A DNA stretch of 64,000 nt from JAFECT01 sp035551675 (GTDB taxonomy: Bacteria > Pseudomonadota > Alphaproteobacteria > Caulobacterales > Caulobacteraceae), in contig DASZMV010000039.1 of NCBI GenBank assembly GCA_035551675.1, positions 4,230 through 68,229 of the forward strand. Reading direction: 5' to 3'. Every line of letters starts with the position of its first letter. The first letter of the stretch is position 1. Under the pieces are notes generated by a model. The model saw nothing but the letters and a program-made list of their open reading frames with translations. It did not search any database and was not told where the DNA came from. This document shows, piece after piece, positions 34,937-41,788 of the stretch. The position numbers and the translations under genes are program-made.

Positions 34937-35162
34937 GAAGCGCATCTCCGCCCCCTGGGCGGAGACAGGCCAGAAGCGCATCTCCGCCCGCTGGGCGGAG
35001 ACAGGTCGCGGAGCGACCAGAGGCGGGCAGGTGCGCCGAGGGTGGGGGGGAAGCGGGTAAGGGCAGTGCGGTCGTTAGCCGACAATCACTGGGCGTCGGC
35101 GCACCTGCCCTCCTCTGCCGCTCTCGCGGCTGTCTCCCCCCAGAGGGGGGAGATCGCGCTTC
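34937..35162. repeat. Tandem plus inverted repeat cluster
   Basis: Two direct copies of GAAGCGCATCTCCGCCC...GGGCGGAGACAGG lie at 34937 and 34973 (period 36). The second copy, extended to 35035, has a 63-nt inverted partner at 35100-35162 sharing CAGAGG-GGGCAGGTGCG at the inner end. Each copy contains its own hairpin. This is a REP/BIME-like arrangement of a family different from the one at 30.6 and 33.7 kb. It fills the 253-nt gap before the zinc-finger gene. Confidence 0.75.
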
Positions 35163-35177
35163 AATTTTGAAGCGCGG

Positions 35178-35432
35178 TTACTCCACCCCTTCCGGATCGT
35201 TCGCGGCGGGGTCGGCGAACTCCGTCTCGTGGGTGTGGTGGTTGGCGTCGGGGGCCAGCTCGAAGCGGCGGTCGCAGTAGCCGCATTCGACCCATTCCTC
35301 CTCGCCCATCTCGAGATAGACCAGCGGGTGGCCCAGCGCCCCGTTGCCCCCGTCGCAGCCGACGCGCTTGGAGCGGACCAGGATCACCTCCGGCGGGGGG
35401 ATGGCGTTGGAGGGTTCGCGGTAGGTCGGCAT
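35178..35432 (-). CDS. Zinc-finger-domain protein (NDUFS6 / zf-CHCC-like)
   Basis: 84 residues starting MPTYREPSNAIPPPEVILV. Potential zinc ligands are Cys in VGCDGG, His in GALGHPLVYL, and the pair in ECGYCDRRFEL: the Cys-His-Cys-Cys order of the zf-CHCC family related to complex I subunit NDUFS6. Ends in a His-containing acidic tail. Its role in bacteria is unclear. Upstream in-frame starts (to 35642) overlap the ABC ATPase gene and are unlikely. Confidence 0.8.
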   Translation of the reverse strand: MPTYREPSNAIPPPEVILVRSKRVGCDGGNGALGHPLVYLEMGEEEWVECGYCDRRFELAPDANHHTHETEFADPAANDPEGVE

Positions 35433-35553
35433 GGGGACGGGCGCCTCTGCGGGACTTGGCGGCAAGGGGTGGGAGGCATACCTAGGCGGGGCGTCCGGGC
35501 GCGTCAATTTCCGCCGCCCGCACAGGGTTTCCCACACAGGGTCTGTTGCCTCA

Positions 35554-36561
35554 ATGACTGTCGCCGCCTCCAACGCCGTCCAAGCCGACGTCGGCCTGTC
35601 CTCCGAACCCGAGTACGCGCTCGAGGTCACCGGTCTGACCAAGACCTATGCCGGCGCCAAGAAGACGCCGCCCAAACAGGCGCTGAAAGGCATCGACCTG
35701 AAGATCCGGCGCGGGTCGATGTTCGGCCTCTTGGGCCCCAACGGGGCGGGCAAGTCGACGCTGATCAACATTCTCGCGGGCCTGTCGCTGAAGTCCACGG
35801 GCAAGGCGGTGATCTGGGGGCGCGACATCGACGAGCGTCCGCGCGACGCGCGCGCCGCGCTGGGCGTCGTGCCGCAGGAGCTGGCCGCCGACGTGTTCTT
35901 CACGCCGAAGGAGGCGATGGAGGTGCAGGCCGGTTTCTACGGCGTGCCCAAGCATGAGCGCCGCACCATGGAGCTGCTCGACGCGCTCGGCCTCGCCGAC
36001 AAGGCGAACGCCTATGTGCGCCAGCTGTCGGGCGGCATGAAGCGGCGCCTGATGGTGGCCAAGGCGCTGGTGCACAATCCGCCGATCCTGATCCTGGACG
36101 AACCGACCGCGGGCGTCGACGTCGAGCTGCGCCGCCAGCTGTGGCAGTACGTGCGCAAGCTGAACGCCCAGGGCGTGACCATCCTGCTCACCACCCACTA
36201 TCTCGAGGAAGCGCAGGAGCTCTGCGACACCATCGCCATCGTCAACCACGGCCAGGTGGTCGCGTGCGAACCGACCGCGCAACTGCTGCGGCGCCTGGAC
36301 ACCCGCGCGGTGGTGGTGACGCCGGCGGAGCCGGTGCGCGAGGCGCCGAGGCTGGAAGGCTTTGAAACCAAGCTGCGCGCCGGCGGCGCGTTCCAGGTCA
36401 CCTATCGCACCGGCCAGTCCAGCGTGGAGCAGGTGCTGGCCGCCGTCCGCGCCGCGGGCCTGCACATCAAGGACATCGTCACCGAGGACCCGGACCTGGA
36501 GGACGTGTTCATGAGCCTGACCTACGAGAACCCGGACGCGCGGGATCCTACGCGGGAGTAG
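35554..36561 (+). CDS. ABC transporter ATP-binding protein (ABC-2 type)
   Basis: 335 residues. Walker A is GPNGAGKSTLI, Q-loop VVPQELAADVFFTPKE, signature LSGGMKRRLMVA, Walker B ILILDEPTAGVDVELR, H-loop TTHYLEEA. The long GVDVELR…LNAQGVTILLTTHYLEEAQELC region and a C-terminal extension of about 90 residues resemble drug/lipid exporters of the ABC-2 (CcmA/DRA) group. The partner permease is not next to it: downstream is the tRNA-Arg and then the defence island. Confidence 0.93.
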   Translation: MTVAASNAVQADVGLSSEPEYALEVTGLTKTYAGAKKTPPKQALKGIDLKIRRGSMFGLLGPNGAGKSTLINILAGLSLKSTGKAVIWGRDIDERPRDARAALGVVPQELAADVFFTPKEAMEVQAGFYGVPKHERRTMELLDALGLADKANAYVRQLSGGMKRRLMVAKALVHNPPILILDEPTAGVDVELRRQLWQYVRKLNAQGVTILLTTHYLEEAQELCDTIAIVNHGQVVACEPTAQLLRRLDTRAVVVTPAEPVREAPRLEGFETKLRAGGAFQVTYRTGQSSVEQVLAAVRAAGLHIKDIVTEDPDLEDVFMSLTYENPDARDPTRE

Positions 36562-36737
36562 CGACAACGATTCGTTTTGTGAACTTTTACGTTCTCGCTT
36601 CGTTCTTCACAAACCGGCCCGCATCGCCTAAATTCAGACCTGTGGCTCCGCCGCCGTTCCGGTCGGCGCGGAACGAGGTCTTTGACAGGTGAATCCAAAT
36701 CCCGGCCCGGCCGATCCGCCGTCGCGTCGGCGCGGGA

Positions 36738-36765
36738 TTGAGACCCGCCCCGCTTTCCGTTAGAC
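36738..36765 (+). promoter_or_regulatory. Candidate promoter of tRNA-Arg
   Basis: TTGAGA (36738-36743) and TTAGAC (36760-36765) are separated by 16 nt and the latter ends 16 nt before the tRNA. The fit to a sigma-70-type promoter is moderate. Confidence 0.35.
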
Positions 36766-36781
36766 GGGCCCTCCGCCATCC

Positions 36782-36858
36782 GCACCCGTAGCTCAGCTGG
36801 ATAGAGCGTTGCCCTCCGAAGGCAAAGGTCACAGGTTCGAATCCTGTCGGGTGCGCCA
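36782..36858 (+). tRNA. tRNA-Arg (CCG)
   Basis: 77 nt including the encoded CCA. The acceptor stem GCACCCG (36782-36788) pairs with CGGGTGC (36848-36854); the D arm contains AGCTCAGCTGGATAGAGC, the anticodon loop CTCCGAA gives CCG, and the T arm is GGTTCGAATCC. The 3' end is the left border of an AT-richer island, although I found no repeat of the tRNA 3' end at the far side. Confidence 0.96.
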
Positions 36859-36922
36859 TTAGCCATTTCTCCGGTTTCGGACAGAAATGTGGCGGATCAA
36901 GTTCATTGACCCGCCGATTTTC

Positions 36923-37978
36923 TTATTGGTCCAGCATGGCGGCGCCCATTTCCGCTCTTCGATTGTTCCAGGCCTCAACGTCAGCGGCGTGTTGAGCGTT
37001 GATCGGACCATTACGACGATCCGCTGCAAATTTTCTCACAAGATGCCGCTGCCAGATCGCGAGTTCGTTCCATTTGTCGGAACCCCAAGCCTTCTGACTC
37101 TGGCGCATATCCCACAATGCTTCCAGTCGAGAGATCTCGTCATCACGTCCCGCATAGACATCGGCAATCATCTTGCGGCTTCCCATTATAAATGGTGTCG
37201 CTTGGACGTTCGAATTTCCCGCGCGTCTCTGCGCATAGTGACGCTGAAGCAAGTCGGAATCGCTGACCACAAAATCTTTGTCGGTGATCGCCGTTGGAAA
37301 CGCATCGGGCTCCATGAACCGCGGCCCAAACTCCGTCATCTCATGCCCCGGAAGGGCCTCAAACTCCGCCACCCATGATTTAGGTTCAAACGGAACGACA
37401 TTTTCCAATTCGCTCGCCGGGCCGATGAGCCGCTGCAGATCAAGAAACAAGGAGAAGAGATCTAGATCGATACAATCGCCAATCGTCATCAAACGTTGCG
37501 CCTCAGCGCGCGAGTCGGAGGCGTCATCTCCAAGATTGAGCACCATGATTAACTTGATGAGGACATCCTTGACCGTTTCGGCCCTCACATGCTCAATGAT
37601 ATTCCGACGCGCCTCACATATTTTGTCAACAAGCTGCTCTTCATCTGTCTGTAAATCTTGCACGCTATGCTTTGCATTCACGGCATCGCACATTGCAGTC
37701 CAGTTCCGGCGCAACGCAAGAAGTCGATTTTGAAGCGCGTAGGGCCAAACACGCTCGAGGATTTCCGCCTCGGAGATTACACGATCGGATTTCGCACCGA
37801 CTTCCCGGTGCAGCAATTCTGCCGGCGGTTTCGGCATTTCTGCCTGGGCGGCAACCTCGGCACTGGCAAGGTTGTGCGCAATTATTCGACATTCGCTTTC
37901 CAACGTCAAAAGCATCTCTCTGGCTTCCACGACGGATGTGTAGTTTTCCAAGGCCGGTACGTTCTTTCGAGCGGGCAT
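36923..37978 (-). CDS. Unknown protein of the tRNA-Arg island
   Basis: 351 residues from the ATG at 37978, which has AAGGA seven bases upstream; an ATG at 38014 is also in frame but has no Shine-Dalgarno sequence. Mostly helical and charged, with many scattered Trp; no signal, membrane helix or catalytic motif recognised. C-terminal ...WDMRQSQKAWGSDKWNELAIW... is distinctive. Codon use and AT content are less biased to GC than the chromosomal genes, as for the other island genes. It lies 65 nt from the tRNA and is divergent from vsr, suggesting it belongs to the defence cassette. Confidence 0.6.
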   Translation of the reverse strand: MPARKNVPALENYTSVVEAREMLLTLESECRIIAHNLASAEVAAQAEMPKPPAELLHREVGAKSDRVISEAEILERVWPYALQNRLLALRRNWTAMCDAVNAKHSVQDLQTDEEQLVDKICEARRNIIEHVRAETVKDVLIKLIMVLNLGDDASDSRAEAQRLMTIGDCIDLDLFSLFLDLQRLIGPASELENVVPFEPKSWVAEFEALPGHEMTEFGPRFMEPDAFPTAITDKDFVVSDSDLLQRHYAQRRAGNSNVQATPFIMGSRKMIADVYAGRDDEISRLEALWDMRQSQKAWGSDKWNELAIWQRHLVRKFAADRRNGPINAQHAADVEAWNNRRAEMGAAMLDQ

Positions 37979-38215
37979 TTCCAAATCCTTATTGCAGGGC
38001 TTCCGCCGAGACATGTCTGCGGAGACTTTTCGGATTGGGAGCTTCTGAAGGCCAATGCCAGTTATATTGTTCGCAAGCCGATATTAGGTCGCGGCGTTTC
38101 CGGCGACCCAACTTGAAATATTGCTGCGCTTGATCTGGCGCCACGTCGAACTCGCTTGATGTTGCGCGTCGAAATAGCTAGTCGCCGAAATATCAGTTCT
38201 CGCTAGATTGAGGCA

Positions 38216-38647
38216 GTGGCGGACAATCGAACAGTTCAAAGCCGAAGCGCTTTGATGGCGCGAATCGGTGGTAAGAACACCGCACCTGAAATGATTGTGC
38301 GAAAAGCGCTTCACGCGGCTGGGTATAGATTCAGGCTACATCGACGCGACCTGCCGGGAACGCCCGACGTCGTGCTCCCCCGTCACAACAAGATTATCTT
38401 TGTTCACGGGTGCTATTGGCACGCTCACGGCTGCAAAATCGGCAAACCCCCAAAGTCAAACCGCGAATTTTGGGAAGACAAGCTCACGCGGAATAAGCAA
38501 AGGGACGAAAGGAATACCAGGGCGCTCAGGAAGGCTGGCTGGGATGTCTTGACAATATGGCAGTGCCAGACCCGAGATCGAGACACCCTGATGGAATTGA
38601 TCGGGCGGTTCATGCGCCCGAAAGGCCAGAGAATCCGATCGACATAG
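38216..38647 (+). CDS. vsr: Very short patch repair endonuclease
   Basis: 143 residues beginning at GTG 38216. Residues line up one to one with E. coli Vsr: Asp51, His64, His69 and Asp97 at the active site, and Cys66, His71, Cys73, Cys117 as the structural zinc site (FVHGCYWHAHGC, WQC). Vsr nicks beside T in T:G mismatches that arise when 5-methylcytosine deaminates. It therefore fits the neighbouring cytosine-5 methyltransferase gene, 125 nt downstream in the same direction. Confidence 0.95.
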   Translation: MADNRTVQSRSALMARIGGKNTAPEMIVRKALHAAGYRFRLHRRDLPGTPDVVLPRHNKIIFVHGCYWHAHGCKIGKPPKSNREFWEDKLTRNKQRDERNTRALRKAGWDVLTIWQCQTRDRDTLMELIGRFMRPKGQRIRST

Positions 38648-38772
38648 CGCGCGCGCGCCGGTAACCTCTCTCTACCCTGCCGATTCGGAGTTCTCTTTTT
38701 GTTCTTGCTTTTCGGCCGCAGAGGCAGATAGTGCGCCGTTATCCAGTTCGTGGGCCGCATTGAGAGGTTTCG

Positions 38773-40095
38773 ATGAGCCGTCCCATAGGCATCGATCTGT
38801 TCGCCGGGGCCGGCGGAATGAGCCTGGGTTTCGAGCAGGCAGGTTTCGATATCGCGGCCTGCGTCGAAATCGACCCGATCCACTGCGCCACCCACGAATT
38901 CAACTTTCCCCGGTGCGCGACAGTTGCTCAGTCTGTTATCGGATTGAGCGGCGCCGAAATTAGGAAGCGCGCGAACATCGACCTCAAAACCGTCGACGTC
39001 GTGTTCGGAGGAGCTCCGTGTCAAGGTTTTTCGATGATTGGGCAGCGAGCGCTGGATGATCCGCGCAATCGGCTCGTGAGCGAGTTTGTGAGGATCGTTT
39101 CGGAGCTGCGCGCGTCGTATTTTGTTTTCGAAAACGTCAAAGGCCTGACCGTAGGTCGGCATCGCGCGTTTCTCGAGGAACTCATCCGGGCGTGCAACGA
39201 AGCCGGGTACGACGTTCGCCTACCTTGGAAGGTATTGGATGCGGCACACTATGGCGTCCCGCAGCACCGTGAGCGACTGATCCTATTTGGCGCGAGGCGA
39301 GGACTTCCGCTTCCGCAGTACCCTGCCCCGTCTACTGCCGAAGTGCGCAGAGGCCATGGCGGCGGACCCACATGCCGAGATGCGTTGGACGATCTTCCGG
39401 ATGCGGAACAATTTCCCGAACTGTTCGAGAGCGATGAAACGAAGATCACCTGGTGGGGCGAGCCCAGCGAATACGCTCTGAAAATGCGTACGCTGCATAA
39501 CGACTCGTGGGGCTTCGGGTACATTCGAGATTTCCCCAGAGACCGCCTCACCTCAAGCGCACGCACAGACCATTCTGAAATCTCGCGAGCACGGTTTCAC
39601 GACACGGAGCCCGGTAGCGTCGAACCCATTTCGCGGTTTTTCAAGCTCGCGTCCGACGGTCGCAGCAATACTTTGCGAGCGGGAACGGACGCGGCTCGAG
39701 GTGCATTCACCAGTCCCCGGCCGATCCACTACAAATTCGATCGCTGCGTAACCGTTCGGGAAATGGCCCGACTGCATGGGTATCCCGATTGGTTCCGCTT
39801 CCACGAGACAAAGTGGCATGGTGCCCGACAAATCGGCAATTCGGTGCCACCGCCCCTGGCCAAGGCCATTGCAGGTTCGGTTATCGATGCACTCGGCGTT
39901 ACGCCGGTGCATCCGGAAGAGACACTGGCTCTGGGGACGCCTTCATTGTTGCGCATGGGTATGGCCGAGGCGGCAGAGTATTTCGGAGTGGTTGTCCCTA
40001 TAGGGAGACGCGATAGAAAGAGCGGCGCGACAAAGAGAAAGCAGGTCGACATCGAGGCGGAGCGCCTCGCCCGGATGAGGACCTTCAGTGGTTAA
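38773..40095 (+). CDS. DNA (cytosine-5-)-methyltransferase
   Basis: 440 residues. Motif I is IDLFAGAGGMSLGFEQAG; the catalytic cysteine is Cys83 in GGAPCQGFSMIG (motif IV); motif VI FENVKGL, motif VIII QHRERLILFGAR, then a target-recognition region, and motifs IX-X (LRAGTDAARG … GNSVPPPLAKAI). The recognition sequence cannot be inferred. The 8-nt overlap (40088-40095) with the next gene implies coupling. This is the modification enzyme of a type II-like system with its own Vsr. Confidence 0.95.
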   Translation: MSRPIGIDLFAGAGGMSLGFEQAGFDIAACVEIDPIHCATHEFNFPRCATVAQSVIGLSGAEIRKRANIDLKTVDVVFGGAPCQGFSMIGQRALDDPRNRLVSEFVRIVSELRASYFVFENVKGLTVGRHRAFLEELIRACNEAGYDVRLPWKVLDAAHYGVPQHRERLILFGARRGLPLPQYPAPSTAEVRRGHGGGPTCRDALDDLPDAEQFPELFESDETKITWWGEPSEYALKMRTLHNDSWGFGYIRDFPRDRLTSSARTDHSEISRARFHDTEPGSVEPISRFFKLASDGRSNTLRAGTDAARGAFTSPRPIHYKFDRCVTVREMARLHGYPDWFRFHETKWHGARQIGNSVPPPLAKAIAGSVIDALGVTPVHPEETLALGTPSLLRMGMAEAAEYFGVVVPIGRRDRKSGATKRKQVDIEAERLARMRTFSG

Positions 40096-40900
40096 GTCCG
40101 TCTCGACGAACCGATACTATGCGCTGGTCGAGCGCATTTTCTTTGGCGAGAGATTTGGCAATTACCGGGCCGGCGCCACGGAAGTTGCGTTCGCTAGGGA
40201 CGACCTTGAGCGCGCCGCGAAGGAGCTCGACATCGAGCTCCCTAAGAACTTGGGCGATGTCGTATACTCCATTCGCTATCGCACCAGCATGCCCGCTTCA
40301 ATCCTCGAAACTCAATCGGAGGGAATGGAATGGGTGATCGAAGGTGTTGGTCGCGCACTTTATAAATTTTGTCTTGTTCCCGTAAATCGCATCCGACCGA
40401 ACCCCGACCTCATTACGATCAAAATCCCGGACTCGACGCCGGAAATCATTTCGGGATACGCGCTCAACGACGAGCAAGCTCTTCTCGCGAAAGTTCGCTA
40501 CAACCGCCTGATTGACGTCTTTTTAGGTGTCACTGCTTATTCGCTGCAGAACCATCTGCGCACCACAGTGAAAGGCGTGGGCCAAATTGAGATCGACGAG
40601 ATCTATGTCGGCGTGAACAGAAATGGCGTTCAGTACGTAATTCCGGTTCAGGCGAAGGGAGGCGCGGACCAGTTGTCCGTCGTCCAGACCAAGCAAGACC
40701 TAGCGTGTTGCGCCGAGAAATTTCCAAGTCTGGTATGTCGTTCTGTGTCCGCACAGTTTATGGACGACAATATGATTGCATTGTTCGAGCTGTCGCTGAG
40801 CGACGGGCGCGTGCAAATTGCCGATGAAAAGCATTATAGTCTCGTCCCTTCTAGCTCCATTGGGATAGAAGAGCTGCAACGATACTATGACCTGAGGTAG
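40088..40900 (+). CDS. Probable type II restriction endonuclease
   Basis: 270 residues overlapping the methyltransferase by 8 nt. A PD-(D/E)XK-like core is visible as IEIDEIYVGVNRNGVQYVIPVQAKGG: acidic Asp170/Glu171, a beta hairpin, then Gln188-Ala-Lys190, a QxK variant of the usual ExK. The N-terminal 110 residues are unassigned. I recognise the position and the nuclease core, not the specificity family. The context (vsr, 5mC methyltransferase) is the main support for a restriction role. Confidence 0.6.
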   Translation: MVKSVSTNRYYALVERIFFGERFGNYRAGATEVAFARDDLERAAKELDIELPKNLGDVVYSIRYRTSMPASILETQSEGMEWVIEGVGRALYKFCLVPVNRIRPNPDLITIKIPDSTPEIISGYALNDEQALLAKVRYNRLIDVFLGVTAYSLQNHLRTTVKGVGQIEIDEIYVGVNRNGVQYVIPVQAKGGADQLSVVQTKQDLACCAEKFPSLVCRSVSAQFMDDNMIALFELSLSDGRVQIADEKHYSLVPSSSIGIEELQRYYDLR

Positions 40901-40911
40901 CCGAATCGTAC

Positions 40912-41778
40912 CTATAACGCTTTGATCGAAGGCTCGAATACGTATTTTGCACTGTACGCCACGACTAGCGGCACGACCTCACTGCCGTCGTCAGAGATGG
41001 CGACGTCCTTCTCATCAAGACGTCTAAACAACAATGCTGTCACCTCGCCCTTGGCATACCGCTTCAGAACCACTGGAATGCAAAATCGGAATGACGGATT
41101 CTTCAAAGCAGAAAGGGCCTGCTTTTCGATCTGCTCTCGAATAATCGGATCTTTGAGCTTTACCTCGACAGTCATCAGGCCGCTTTCCGAGGCACCTTTA
41201 GCAATTGCGGTCACTTTGTAGAGCGCGTCGATTTCGGTCGCACGAAGCTTCACGTTGTTTTGGAGGTGCGTCAGCTCGATCGTACCTTCTCGAACGTCCG
41301 GCGGGGCCGATGAAAGAAGGTGCTCAAGAACATTGAGTTTGACGACTACTTGAGCGAGAGATTGTTCGTCCATTCTCAATATCTCCCGCGTCGCGAGAGG
41401 AAGGCTCAACGTCTGGACAATGAATACGGGTTCTTTTCCGGTCGGCGCAAAATCGTCAGGAAACGGCACATCGCGCGTCGATTTTACGAATTCGAAACAC
41501 TGACCTCCGCCAGTGCGTTGCGAGGCGGTGTAACCTGCGTGCCAAATCTCATCAGGCCACGCGTCGTTTCGTGAAACAAGGCGAAGATAGTCCTTCATAA
41601 AGTTCGCCGGATTATCTGCCTTGCCTTTGATCTCCCCGCTCTTGAGCGACTCTCTAATCGCCCTCCCGACCTCATCAATTGACACTACAGTGCGCGCAAC
41701 GGCGTTCCGTACCGGATCGAACCGCGCACGGAACAACCGCAGAAATACGGGCGGCTTCTGGGAAGGTCTGCTTGGCAT
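40912..41778 (-). CDS. Unknown island protein convergent with the restriction gene
   Basis: 288 residues convergent with the previous gene with an 11-nt gap. The N-terminal third contains SIDEVGRAIRESLKSGEIKGKADNPANFMKDYLRLVSRNDAWPDEIW; the NPANFMKDYLR…WP pattern also appears, to my recollection, in proteins linked to restriction systems, but I cannot assign a family. The C-terminus is strand-rich with conserved-looking VVAYSAKYVFEP. AT content is closer to the island than to the chromosome. It ends the island, 10 nt from the M28 peptidase. Confidence 0.6.
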   Translation of the reverse strand: MPSRPSQKPPVFLRLFRARFDPVRNAVARTVVSIDEVGRAIRESLKSGEIKGKADNPANFMKDYLRLVSRNDAWPDEIWHAGYTASQRTGGGQCFEFVKSTRDVPFPDDFAPTGKEPVFIVQTLSLPLATREILRMDEQSLAQVVVKLNVLEHLLSSAPPDVREGTIELTHLQNNVKLRATEIDALYKVTAIAKGASESGLMTVEVKLKDPIIREQIEKQALSALKNPSFRFCIPVVLKRYAKGEVTALLFRRLDEKDVAISDDGSEVVPLVVAYSAKYVFEPSIKAL

Positions 41779-41788
41779 ATCGTGCGAG

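Noticed and set aside
36522..36866. Reading frames antisense to tRNA-Arg translating to MAHPTGFEPV... and MANGAPDRIRTCDL...
   Set aside because: These are the well-known artefacts of translating a tRNA gene in antisense; the tRNA explains the sequence.
36782..41788. An integration attachment site duplicated from the tRNA-Arg 3' end
   Set aside because: I searched by eye for the T-arm sequence near the island's right end and found none, and there is no integrase.
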